DNA from: Chelydra serpentina
Taxonomy: Eukaryota > Chordata > Testudines > Chelydridae
NCBI GenBank assembly: GCA_037349315.1
Contig: JBAIAC010000006.1
Span: forward strand, 53,502,501-53,566,500
Reading direction: 5' to 3'
Length of the DNA stretch: 64,000 nucleotides
Under the pieces are notes generated by a model that saw only the letters and a program-made list of their open reading frames with translations, was not told where the DNA came from and made no database searches. Both the position numbers and the translations under genes were made by a program. Each line of letters opens with the position of its first letter. Position 1 is the first letter of the stretch. Positions 1-11,191 of this stretch are shown here, piece by piece.

Positions 1-559
1 TCTGGGATCACGTTTTTTTGACACAAGCACACTGGGTTCTTCCTTTGTCCAAGAATGTATTGCTACCATGTAAATAATTATTAATAGATTTGGCTCTGGG
101 GTTGGGAATTAGAAATAAAATGATCTGGTTCTAGAAAACTTTATTATTATAATACATGATTTCCCCGCTTAATCATACATTGATTATTCATTTCCCTGGG
201 GAAACCAGCTAGTAGACATGCTATAAATATAACCCCATTCTGTCTGTCTGTTTTATGACATATTGTGCTGACCTTTCATGTGGACTCTCCCTTGACATGG
301 TAGGAATGCTTGTATGCTTCAATGACCCTGAAAACTATGTCAAAAGGAGTTTTAACTCTTGGTAGGATCAATGAATTTGGACAGGTCAAAGAGCAGGATC
401 AGACAAAAAGAAGCCCACTGGTCCTTCAGGTTGGGGGTTGAGTGATAGGCCAACAACCTATTCTCGAAAAAAAGGTGATGTTATAGACACACAACAAGAT
501 AGCTGTTCTGACAAAGAGTGTGTCAACATAATGGACTGTGGCTTGGCAGGATGTGAAGA
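1..559. other. No recognised feature
   Basis: AT-rich sequence with no open frame of note and no repeat that I recognise with confidence. The last hundred or so bases may already be decayed endonuclease sequence of the LINE that follows, but stops and drift make the boundary unreadable. Confidence 0.4.
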
Positions 560-2990
560 TTTATCCTTGAATTATCACCGAGCTTGAGCCTGCTTAAGCT
601 TGAAAAGACATTTACATCAACTCTCTAGGACGTCCAAGCATAAAGAGGAGCTGACTTTGGAAATGACCACAATATATGTATGACTGAAGGTCAAACTTAA
701 GAAAAACAAAAGCCCCCAGAGCACCAAGAAAATTGCCAGCAAAAGGCTAACAGACAAGACATTATAACAGCAATTTCAAACTAAACAGAGGAACAGATTA
801 GATCCACCACAAGAAGTCAACATTGACATGGGATGGTCCTTTCTATGTGACAGTAACACAGATGCAGCAATAACTGTAGCTGGCTTCCAGACAAGCAAAC
901 CTAAAGTCTGGATAAATGAAGGTATGTGGAACTGCGTGAAAAAAAGGAAACAAGCCAAATCAAACATCAGCTCTCCAAAAACACCTCCAGAAAAAGCAGC
1001 AAAAATTGATATAAAATAAAGGACAAGCCAGTAAAAAGCAGAGTGAGAAGAGACCCAGTAATACACGGATAATATCACCAAAGAAGCTGAAGTGGCTGCT
1101 GAAAGAGGTGATAGTAAAATATGTATCAACTCAACAAGGTTCTAACAGGCAAGTTTGCACCAGCCAAAGGATCTGTTAAGGGTAAACAAGCAAAGATCTA
1201 AACAACAGAAAAAAGAACAAAGAGAGCGATGGCCGGAAGCACTTTTAAGAGGTGCTAAATAGAGCATCCCAAGAAACTGATGACTTTGACAAAGGTAATA
1301 AACTCTCAAAGTTAGGCTTGGTCAACACTTGAAAGTTATACTGGCACAGATACATTGCTCAGGGATTTGAAAAACCACCTGACTGACTAGCCATGCTGAC
1401 ACACTCAGCAGTGTAGATGCAGCCATGTCAGTGGAAGAGTGCTTCTGTCAGTGGTTACATCTACACTACAGCTGGGATCAACGCTCTGAGAGTTTCGATC
1501 CCACCGGCGGTCGTTTAGCGGGTCTAGTGAAGACATAACTAACATTATGAGGGGAGGTTGTGTTCCTACACCGTCAGAAAAAAACCTTCTGTTAGTATAG
1601 GCTTAATCTACACTACGAGGCCATGTGGGATAGCTATGTTGGTGTAGTTTCCATAGTGAGACATACCCTATTGTAACATCTCACATCACAAAGAAGTGAA
1701 AGATGTAATAAAACAGTTAAAACCTCGGAAATCTGTAGGTGAACAAGTCACACAGGAAATGTTGGAAGCTTGTGATGATCAGTGCATCAATTCAATCACC
1801 AAACTCTTCAACAAAATATGAGACAGGAGAAGCCTCCTGGGCAATGGGAAAATGGCATTGTAGTCAAAATATAAAAGCAAGATGACCTAAGCGACTGCAA
1901 TAAATTGCAAATGATACACTTCTTTCAGTGATCAGCAAAGTTTTCTGCAGCATCATCTTATAGAGAATAAAGGAAGCAGTTGAGGTGAAGCTAAAGGAAA
2001 AGCAGATTGGATTTTGACCAGGAAGACTGTGTGTCGTCCAGGTTTCCACCCAAGAATAATCATGAAATAGAAGATCTAAAAGCAAAAAACACTCTTCATA
2101 AACGTCATTGATTTTAAGAAAGCATTTGACAGCCTCCAACACAATTCACTCTGGGACATTTTGAAATGTTATGGTATGCCAACAAAAATAATTAACATAA
2201 TCAAAGCTTTATATCAAGATGCAGCTTGCACAGTTACATTGAATGCAGACGTCAGCAAATGATTTAATATAGACACTGGTGTCAAACAAGGATGCATTCT
2301 TTCACATTGCCATGACTTTATTATGAGAAAAAAACCTTGATGGATGAAAAGCAGGCATCACATGGCTCAACAGTACACTAAAAGTTTTAAATTTTGCTGA
2401 CAACATAGCTCTTCTAAGTGACAGTTCAACCAACATGCAAGCGAAGAATGAAAGACTGTTCAACATCAAACAAAACAGGGGTGAATAACTAGTTGTGAAA
2501 AAAGAAATCTACTGAGAACTCCAGCAACTTCCAACTCAAGCATTACCTTAGCAGGCAAAGGAACACCAGAAATGAGTCAATTCACATACTCTGGTGGTAA
2601 TGGTGCAAGCCACTGGGGGTATCCAGAAGGAAATAATGGAATGAACTAGAAAGGTGGCAGCTGCATTTACCAGTTTAAAATCTACAATTTAAAGGCCAAA
2701 CTACAATTCTTCAACTCATTATTTGTACCTTGAAAGCTGGAAATCCACCAAAGGTATAGACAGATGTCTAACTGCTTTCAAAACAAATGCCTCAGGAAAA
2801 TACTAGGTATTAAATGAATTATTAACAAATGCTGAGATTCACCAGAGTTCAGCAATTGCTTATCTCCAAAAATATCCAGAAAAGAAGATGCAAATATCAG
2901 CACCCTAGAACAGAATGGGGAAGCTTGAATAATATTAGCTTGTGCTTTGCCTAGCTTTAATCAGTACTTATTCATTTCTCAGTTTCCAGA
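560..2990 (+). pseudogene. Decayed RTE-group LINE (endonuclease end, linker, reverse transcriptase)
   Basis: Remnant of a non-LTR retrotransposon polyprotein in many short frames. Around 628-690 a frame reads like the end of an AP-endonuclease domain (RGADFGNDHN, where the family has an SDHH-type motif). Around 800-1020 comes the linker, with KVWINEGMWN and KKRKQAKSNI. Around 1205-1250 is an ERWPEALL stretch like the WxEHFxxLLN linker motif. Reverse-transcriptase signatures follow: VIKQLKPRKSVG near 1705, DFKKAFDSLQHN near 2110 and TGVKQGCILS near 2278. The YADD-type catalytic box has decayed, and later thumb and C-terminal sequence continues to about 2990. Motif order and wording match the RTE clade (SR2-like) better than CR1 or L2. 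Many stops and frameshifts make it non-functional. A MITE at about 1313-1670 splits the linker from the RT. The exact clade is my inference from remembered motifs. Confidence 0.72.
1313..1670. mobile_element. Non-autonomous DNA transposon (MITE) inside the RTE LINE
   Basis: The segment interrupts the LINE reading between the linker and the RT domain. It begins TAGGCTTGGTCAACACT and ends with a sequence whose reverse complement is TAGGGTATGTCTCACTATGG. These are imperfect terminal inverted repeats of the TAGGG-TTGTCTACAC type seen repeatedly in this window. There is no coding capacity. A second TAGGCTTAATCTACACTACG motif near 1596 suggests a further internal end or nested copy. The target duplication is not readable. 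Assignment to the hAT-like group is by resemblance to copies here that have 8-bp duplications. Confidence 0.55.
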
Positions 2991-3684
2991 GCATCAAATC
3001 CAACAAGTTTCAAATTTTGGTGGCCAAAGTTAGACTAAACTAATTCCACAAGTAATAAAATGGAGCGTGATACCAGGTGGCTCCACGCAATAAACTGATG
3101 GCTTTGTGTGCAGTAAATTTCCTACATATATCCTGCTTAATAGACTGAATATAAAGTGAGGTTTTTTTCATTTTTCATGTGTGTAACACAGTGAGCAATC
3201 CAGTCCATGATTACTTAATCTGGATCAGGATTCTTGCATAAACTGCATTCCTGAGTCTTCAGTTCAGAACCAAGGAGCTATAGACTCTGTGTCCAGTGTC
3301 CTAAATTAAGGAGAGCCATTGTGTTTACTACTGTGGAGTCTTGTCTCTTCTCCATTGTGAGGGACTGAGGAACTGTGAAATATGACTATACTGTGGCCCC
3401 ACTTGAGTCAATGGGAATTTTGCCACTGACTTTGATGGGACTAAACCGTGTCCCTGACTGGTTGTGAAATGTACAAAACATTCACTCCGGAGACCAAGTG
3501 ACAGATTAAGCTTCCTCACCAGGATGCCTCAACCCTAAGAAAACTCATTTATGTAGAGGGGAGAGGGCAGTTCAGTTTTCATGTCCATTCAATCTTCTCT
3601 ACTGAGACTGTCAGTATGGAATTGAAAGTAATAGAAATGGTGGTGGTTTCTGTAGCATGGACATTTGTCCACTAGGAACTTGGT
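2991..3684. other. No recognised gene
   Basis: Mostly AT-rich sequence. Around 3390-3450 lies a degenerate near-palindrome of the TTGACTTCAATGGG type that recurs through the window. No other structure is visible. Confidence 0.4.
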
Positions 3685-4692
3685 CTAAGGCTTCTTCTAC
3701 AGTATGAACTAGTGGTGTGATTCCCTTGCTCGTATACACGTACGTTCACTAGCTCAATGAGAGTTAGTGTGATTATAAATAGGTGTATAGCCGTGGCAGC
3801 ATGGGCAGTGAATACCCATGGGACTGAGGCGGGTTTGTTCTGAGCATGGCTTAGCTGTGCCACCACTACCCATGCTACCTTAGCTATACCACTATTTATC
3901 CTCGCACTAGCTCTCATTGAGCTAGCGCAGTGATTCTCAAATTTTAGCAACCCAAGGACCCCCATTTTGATTTAGGCCCCACCCCCACTCTACCCCTTCC
4001 CCCAAGGCCCCACCCCACCCCACCTCTTCCTGCCCCCTGCTCACTCCATCCCCCCCCTCTCTGTCGCGCGCTCTCCCCTACCCTCATTCACTTTCACCAG
4101 GCTGGGGAAGGGGGTTGGGGAGCAGGAGGGGGTACAGGCTCTGGGAGGGAGTTTGGGTGTGCGGTGCAGGGTCGGGGCTGGGGCAAGGGGTTGGGGTGCG
4201 GGAGGTGGTGAGGGGTGCGGGCTCTAGCTGAGCAGTGCTTACCTTGGACGGCTTCCGAAAGCGACCAGCACATCTCTCTGGCAGCGGATCCTAGGCGGAG
4301 GGAGGGGTCGGGGGGTCTCTGTGTGGTGCCCCTGCCCACGGGCATCACCCTCACAGCTCCCATTGGCTAATGGGAGCTGTGGAGTTGGCACTCGGGGTGG
4401 AGGCAGCCTGTGGACACTCCCTGGCCCCCCCACCCAGGGCCACAGGGATGTGCCGGCTGCTTCTGGGAGCAGTGCAGAGCCAGGGCATCGGACTTTTAGC
4501 ACCTAAAATCTCCTGATTTGGCTTCAGAAACCTCCGGGAGATAGAGGAAGGGGGAGGAGTTGATCACCCTGGAGTTCCCTCGGGGACCCCCAGGGGCCCG
4601 CCGACCCCAGTTTGAGAAACGCTGAGCTAGCATTAGTATGTGTACAAAAGCTGGGAATAACACCTCTAGCTCAAAGTGTAGATGTAGCCTAA
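3685..4692. mobile_element. Outer MITE interrupted by a GC-rich hAT element
   Basis: The left end TAAGGCTTCTTCTACAGTAT and the reverse complement of the right end, TTAGGCTACATCTACACTTT, form imperfect terminal inverted repeats that continue into ACTAGTGGTG and GCTAGAGGTG. The inner part holds inverted copies of a GCTAGCTCAATGAGAG-like motif. A complete hAT element at 3928-4624 sits inside, so this MITE is the older of the two. No coding sequence is present. Confidence 0.5.
3928..4624. mobile_element. hAT-type non-autonomous element, 697 bp, with 8-bp target duplication
   Basis: The left end CAGTGATTCTCAAATTTTAG and the reverse complement of the right end, CAGCGTTTCTCAAACTGGGG, form terminal inverted repeats of the CAGTGGTTCTCAA hAT (Charlie-like) type. 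Flanks are AGCTAGCG at 3920-3927 and AGCTAGCA at 4625-4632, an 8-bp duplication with one mismatch. The interior is very GC-rich and has no transposase. Short open frames here are chance products of GC-rich sequence. Confidence 0.85.
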
Positions 4693-5148
4693 AACTGACT
4701 CATTCCACATAAGCTATTGAAATAAGTTAATGAAAGGCTAAATTGGGCTCTTTTGATAAATAGATCCAAGCAAAATTAAATTTGCCCTCTCTTTGAAAAA
4801 TTGTGTTTTGTCAGAATTCAGAACTATGAACTCTTAGAATTTCTGCCAGCAACAATGGCTTCTTCCTTTGAACATAGTCACATTTTCACAAAGACATTTT
4901 TTTCAGCGATGCTTATTTGCCCCACGCACTTTCACTTAAGCTGGTGAACTATTTGAGGTGAAACCACAATATTTTGCAAAACTGTGAATTGTTTTCTTTT
5001 TGCTGCTTTTGGCATGTTTAAGGATATTATAATACATCTTTATAATATTATTAGATTTCCATACTTTATTAAACAACTTACTTATTACTCAGTGTTGTCT
5101 TCTCATCTGTACCAATCACCAAGATGCAATATTGCAATTTTCAGCTCT
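4693..5148. other. No recognised feature
   Basis: AT-rich sequence. No reading frame, repeat end or signal that I can support. Confidence 0.4.
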
Positions 5149-5670
5149 CATAGACTCATAGACTTTAGGGTCAGAAGGGGCCATCGTGATCATCTAGTCT
5201 GACCTCCTGCACATTGCAGGCCACAGAACCTCACCCACCCACTCCTGTAATAGACCCCCAACCTCTGGCTGAGTTACTGAAGTCCTCAAATAATGGTTTA
5301 AAGACTTCAAGTTACAGAGAATTCACCATTTACACTAGTTTAAACATGCAAGTGACATGTGCCCCATGCTGCAGAGGAAGGCAAAAAACTGCCAGGGTCT
5401 CTGCCAGTCTGACCTGGGGGAAAATTCCTTCCTGACCCCAAATATAGTGATCAGTTAGACCCCGAGCATGTGGGCAAGACCCACCAGGCAGATACCTGGG
5501 AAAGAATTCTCTGTAGTAACTCAGAGCCCTCCCCATCTAGTGCTCTGTCTCTGGCCATTGGGGATTTTTGCTACTGGCAGTCGCTGATGGGCCACATGCC
5601 ATTGAAGGCAGTCCCGTCATACCATCCCCTCCATAAACGTATCAAGCTCAGTCTTGAAGCCAGCGAGGTT
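5149..5670 (-). mobile_element. CR1 LINE, 3' end fragment
   Basis: Read on the plus strand it opens with CATAGACTCATAGAC, the reverse of the CR1 tail, then a diverged form of the CR1 terminal block (agaccagatgatc type). On the minus strand a frame near 5390-5420 gives GRNFPPGQTGRD. The plus-strand CR1 near 53.5 kb encodes almost the same string, so the two are copies of one subfamily. Only the 3' portion is present, as expected for 5'-truncated CR1 insertions. Confidence 0.75.
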
Positions 5671-6836
5671 TCATTGCAAGACTGGGTGAAAGCCCAAAGA
5701 ACTACAAATATAAGCAAGCAAGCAACAAATTGATTCCATTATACAGTGATGAAGCTGTGCTGGTCAAATGCACAAAATATACCTTTCCAAGGATTTTCCA
5801 TAAAACGTTTCCTTAATTTACTGACCCCTTTCTGGTAGTTTACAGCAGCCAAACCTAACATTATAGAAAAGAGAACTGACTGTAAAGGTGAGAGAATTAC
5901 AGAGTCTAGGAGTTTCCTTTAGGTTTAGGAATTTGTTCTTGATTTTTTGCCAGTTTCCAGGTTAACCGCAAGATAAACTGAGACATGTTCAAATGGCTTA
6001 TGTAAAATGTCTCAGTACCAAGGGGAAATTTTTCTGACATGCTGTGAAACTTTAATCACATATAGTAAATATTGTTAAAAGAATGACACCTGTGGGAGAT
6101 CAGTTTAGAAAATAATTGCTACCAATAATAACTTGAAGCAACAGAGAGAGAGGATGGGTTGGAATGTCCAATAATAGAGAAAGGATATTTCTTTAGACAT
6201 ACACTACACAGTTATATTGCTACATTAAAAAAAACCCTTTGCTATTTGGTCACTAGGTGACACTATTGACTTAAATTTCAGCTACTGAAACAGATGTTAT
6301 TTGGCAGAGGAGATTTTATTTTTTAATAGTTCTTCAAGATTTAAGTGCTGATATTTCTTGAAGATAGTTCTTCAAGGTTCTGTGCTTATATTTCTCTCTG
6401 TCATATACACTATTGGTCTTACCATATAAGTGTTGCCTGAACACTGCATTCAGACTGTCCTATCATTTTACTCTAGTAGACTGTGCCTGCTAGATCCCTG
6501 GTGCACTAACTAGAATTACAATAAAATAATCAGTCTGGGTTCTGTTGTGCCAAACATTGAGTCTTGGTGTTTTCTTGGGGCCAGTGATTTCATAACATAT
6601 TCTGTTGCTCTAACAAGTACCAAAAATGTTGCCCCCTGGGCTTATCCACTTATGAGTTGGAAGTACAAGACCAACACAAAATCACTTTCTCTGCTCACTT
6701 TGGAGGCTGCCTTAGGATATTGATGCCAAATATAGTAAACCAGGATGACTGAACGCACTGGACACATATCCAAATGATCAGAGACCTGTGCAGTGGGTCC
6801 TAACTGTAACAAAACATCTAATCAAAACTGAAAACA
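5671..6836. other. No recognised feature
   Basis: AT-rich intergenic or intronic sequence. A short AGCAAGCAAGCAA run occurs near 5713. Nothing else is supportable. Confidence 0.4.
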
Positions 6837-6844
6837 GGCGTGGG

Positions 6845-7257
6845 CAGGGCCGGTGCATCCATTAGGCGACCCTCGGCGGTTGCCTAGGGCGCCGGCATTT
6901 GGGGGGCGGTGACTCCTGGTGGCAGCTGCTGGCGCCGGCGGAGGTAAGCTGCTGTGGGCGGGGAGCCGGCCGCCTCAGCCCCTGGGTTAGCTGCCGCGGG
7001 GGGGTGGGGAGCCGGCCGCTGCAGGCGGGGGGTGAGGCTGCTGTGGGGGAGGAGAGCGGGGAGCCGGCCACCATGGGCGGGGGGCAGGGGGGAGGCTGCC
7101 ACGGGGGGTGCGGGGGGGGGGTTTAGCTGCTGTGGGCTGGGGGGTTAGCTGCCGCCAGGGGAATGGGGAGCTGGCTGCGGGGGGGGGGGGCAGGGGGGCA
7201 CACTGCTGGTGCAAGGAAGTTTCGCCTAGGGCATGAAACTTCCTTGCACCGGCCCTG
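6845..7257. mobile_element. hAT-type non-autonomous element, 413 bp, with 8-bp target duplication
   Basis: Starts CAGGGCCGGTGCATCC and ends TTGCACCGGCCCTG, a 13-bp inverted repeat with only minor mismatch. Flanks GGCGTGGG (6837-6844) and GGTGTGGG (7258-7265) are an 8-bp duplication with one mismatch, diagnostic of hAT insertion. Internally a TAGGCGA...TCGCCTAGGGC inverted motif lies near both ends, around tandem-like GGGGAGCCGGCC and GCTGCTGTGGG units. Proline- and glycine-rich frames in it are low-complexity artefacts. Its termini resemble those of the hAT transposase copy ending at 39660 (CAGGGCTGGCC), so a related transposase could have moved it. That last point is inference. Confidence 0.87.
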
Positions 7258-7265
7258 GGTGTGGG

Positions 7266-7685
7266 CCCTATTTCTGTTGCTAAAAATGGCTGTGCGGCAC
7301 TAGTGTCTTGCCTCTGAGGTAGAGCTTTGTGAGATCTGTGCTGATATTTCTCAAGCCTCAGTTCGTAACAACCTCTTATGCACATTCAGAAACCACTCAT
7401 TTCAGACTGATGCAGTCAGAACCGATCATGGGTGGGACTTTCAAAAGTGCCTCAGTAACAGTGGGCACAATTCAACCCCGTGTTTTTAGAGTCCACTAAT
7501 GTTGACTCTTGGGGAAGCCTTTCAGGAGCTGTTTCAGCAGGGATTCCTTGTCTCGTCAGGCATGCAGTATAACCAGTAAAGCCCTTGCCCCTAATAGAAA
7601 ATCTCTCTCGCCTGATACTATTATTTTGATGTTATAAAGAATGCCACAGGCTAAATCCCAAGCTGCAGGAGATCCTCCATGGAAT
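7266..7685. other. No recognised feature
   Basis: Moderate-GC sequence with no supportable gene or repeat. Confidence 0.35.
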
Positions 7686-7830
7686 TTCATAGATTTCATT
7701 TCATACAGCTAGGGCCAGAAGGGACCATTAGATCATCTAGTCTGACTTTAAGTTAAGCCAACTGAATTTACAACAGCTGAAGATCTGGCTCTGTGGCTGT
7801 TCCCATACCTTGCTGCTTGTCTGAACCCCT
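7686..7830 (-). mobile_element. CR1 LINE tail fragment
   Basis: Contains the reverse-oriented CR1 tail: TTCATAGATTTCATTTCATA, followed by GGCCAGAAGGGACCATTAG and ATCATCTAGTCTGAC. It is a very short, diverged 3'-end copy. The right boundary is approximate. Confidence 0.65.
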
Positions 7831-10644
7831 TAAAATTGATCTTTATGAGGACTAGAAGGTGTCTCCAACCCTGATGTTCATTTAATTTATAGGGCTGGGG
7901 AGAGGAGCTCAGTTATATTTTATTTTTCAATGTATATTTTCAGTGGCAGCTTTTTTCCGCAGATGAGGCTTATTGCTGATCGCCATTTGTTGGTTAGAGG
8001 CAAGTATTTATTCAGGATTTGAATGGGATAGACATTTATACATGTACTTTATGCTCTGGATTTATGTATTTTAACATTGTGTCAGAATGGGAACTATATA
8101 ACAGTAAATAAGTGACTTGAATAATTGGGATTTACAAGAAATCGAGTATAAATGATTTGGCTGATGTTGCTTTCATGCACCCACAAAGCAAAATGGAGCA
8201 GTGGTGGGAGTAACCTTTAAATCAGATGCAGCTATTAGGGTCATTTTTCTGATTGTCTTCAGTTATTTATATATATATATAAATGGTCTTTATATCCTTA
8301 TCCTGAAGAGGTGGCGCAGGTGGAGGTCGAGTCTCCTTTATTATGGCCTTGCTACTCAGAACACCTTAGAGTTTGAGACAGTTGAATTTCCATTAAGTTC
8401 CATGTATGTACATGTAGCCATTAACCTAGGCTTGGACTCTTCATTTAAACTTCATTCTTTTTCAACAAAAATATTAGCGTGACTAAGCAATCACAGTCCC
8501 CCTAAATTTGTCTAGCTGCTTGATTCTAAATACAAACGTTACAGAAGAGTTTGCTTATCCAAGAGGAAAATTAGAAATCTCATCCCTGAAAAGGAAAAGC
8601 TCTTTCATTCAGAGGCTATCAATAAAATGTTTGGATTATCAGACACCGAAGAACGCTTAGGTTTGGTCTGCTGCTCAGAATGTGATCGAATCAGCCGTAA
8701 GCAACAAAATGGACAACTGCCCTGAGAAATCATTGTCTTTTTGAGGATTGGAATTTTGAACTTACAAGAGCAGGGGTTGTCAAATGAAGGCTGAACACCA
8801 AACAGCCCATGGTGTTTATCCCTCAGCCATCCTTTACTCTTAATATGATAGTCAGCTTGGCTTCGATTTGCACTTTTTTCTGCAGACTTGCTAGAATCAA
8901 TCAGCCTTCTGGCAAACTGCCATTGCAGTTACTTCATTTGGCCAATATCTGAATGTCCCTATGTCCTCTGATTACTACAGAAGTGTTGTGACAGCTATAT
9001 CACACATTCTGGGAAAAGGCAATGGGGTGAAATCTAAGAAGAAATGTTCATGGCTTTCAAAAAAAATGTACATTTTTCAGTGCTTCCACCTAATTCCAGC
9101 TATGGAAAGAAACAGTAAGGTCTGAATCAGAGAATTCCTCTCTAGGCAAATTTCACAAAGTAAGGAGGCTGATATATCTAGTAAGACATCTGGATCAATG
9201 AGTCTGACAAACGCTAATCCCTATTGTAACTGAATTTGCTATTTCTTATTGCCATTTATTTTTCAAAGAAAAATCATTCACCATCAGTGACTATCCTGGC
9301 ATCTGCAGAAATGTTCTGCTGTTTTATCTAAATTACCAGAGATGAAGGGAAACATTTAAAAATTGCACATTTACTGAAAATCCTTTGAATTATTCACGTT
9401 TATAATACAAGCAGCATGTGTTTTCTATTTGACATAGTCCTGTCTTACATGAGATCTAAAACACAGTGAATTCTACAAAACAGAAGCTTTTTTGATACAA
9501 AATATTTTAAAGCGAATTGACACAGCCTATGACAATCATGTAAGACATTTTACCCTTCCCGTCCCATTTATCTCTATGTCCTAGATAAAAAATATTTTTC
9601 AAGATAAAGAATTGTTGACATTTTAGGGCCTGATCTTTCACCATTAAAGTTAATGGGAACTTTTCCATTGACTCCACTGGGCACACAGTCAGACTGTTAG
9701 TCATTTTATTATAAAATGCTATCCAAATACTGGGGGGTCCCATTAAAATCTTGATATTTATTACCTGAGGTAGCTAAATTAACCACATTATTAATAGTAT
9801 TCTCCATTTTAAGTATAGTTTATGTTGCACACACCACAGTGCAGCAGAAGATTTTAATAACATTGACTGTATAAGGTTACTTCACAGACCTTATGTTAGT
9901 CTTCTTGGGTTAACTGTAATAATTATAGGCATTTTTTCTAAGCTATGGAATATATCTCAGAACCGTGCAGTGGCTTAGATCATGTCACTGATGGAGGGGA
10001 ATCCAGGCCAGGTAGGGATGGTTGAGTAATGTCAAAAATTGAATCACAAATATATTAATGAAAAAATAGCTCAGATTTGATTCACTGATGTTCATGAAGT
10101 CAGTTTTCTGAATTTGCAAATATTTGAATTGCCACTGATACTGATTAAGGTTTTGCAGGTTTCTATTGGAAGTGCATTATTCATTGTATGCCATTTGTAA
10201 TTTGTTATTTTATTTGTAAAGAGTTTCAGTAAATCAGTTAAAAACAAGAAGATGACCAACTTCTAATTCGCAGACTGAATATCAATATAGGATGCTACAC
10301 AATGACTTGTAGACTGCCAGTTGTTCAGTCATCTTATTTATTCACTATTTTCAAATACCCGATATGGTGTATTTGCAAAGCCAGGGACTGGTTCACACAT
10401 GGCTTGTTAGACTCAAAATCTCACAGTTTTCCTGCATTTCATTCAGCTAGTACTACCTTAGATTTCCTGCTTCCTAGACTAGTGCATCTACTCCAGGGAT
10501 GGAAGCAAAAGCTTTTCACCTCCACTGCTTTATCTTTATCTTATGAGAAACCATCTTCAAAGGATGGAGTTTTTGGGACAAGGTAGAAGAATTAAAGGAT
10601 AGGATGGTGATTGTCAAATGAAAGAGAAAATAAAAATTAGTGCT
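7831..10644. other. Long stretch without recognised genes
   Basis: AT-rich sequence. A TATATATATATA run lies near 8270. A degenerate near-palindrome (ttaatgggaacttttccattgac type) lies near 9640-9690. I see no splice-flanked open frame and no recognisable protein. This may be intronic or intergenic. Confidence 0.4.
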
Positions 10645-10852
10645 AATCTCAAAGAACTATACAAACATTAATTAAGTCTGTCTATACATATGCGAACGAG
10701 GTTAGGTAACAGTTTACTCCCATTTTAAAGATGGGGAAATAGGCACAAGAAGTGTCTTGCCTAATGTCACAAAGCAAGCTAGGCTCAGATCCCAGAATCC
10801 CTGATTCCTATTTCCCTGCTCAGTCCACTAGACTATGCTGCCTTCCCATTTG
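10645..10852 (+). repeat. MIR-like (CORE-type) SINE remnant
   Basis: Carries the order typical of MIR-like sequence: CAAAGAACTATACAAACATT, then CCCATTTTAAAGATGGGGAA, a GTCACAAAGCAAG block, CAGATCCCAGAATCCCTGAT, and a CAGTCCACTAGACTATGCTG end. Heavily diverged and non-coding. A second copy lies at about 50785-50950. Confidence 0.65.
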
Positions 10853-11191
10853 TGTGTTATTTAGGAAAGGATGAGTATATTGGACACTTGCAAATTGGGT
10901 ACCATCACAAAAAAAATCATAAATCAGTAAGCAATTAAGATCTTGGACTTACAGTAAAGTCAATCCATAGTTATAATAGTTTACTGTTTCAGTATATGCT
11001 GTATAACTTTACGATTTACTTGTGTGAAGAGGCCTTCCATACTATTAAGTACTTAGTAATCTGTCCAACCCATTAAAAAAAACAGTTTAGCAGATTTCAA
11101 AGGATTTATTTCCAACTGTAGCACTTGTAAACAAAATCTGATACTTCCTGATTTCTGGGGTCACTATGTGCTTTACAGTTCTGGAAAACAG
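10853..11191. other. No recognised feature
   Basis: AT-rich flank to the CR1 element. Nothing is supportable. Confidence 0.35.

Noticed and set aside
6862..7385. Several overlapping open frames on both strands, proline/glycine/alanine-rich
   Set aside because: They lie in or run out of the GC-rich hAT element at 6845-7257. Stop codons are rare in GC-rich DNA and the products are low-complexity.
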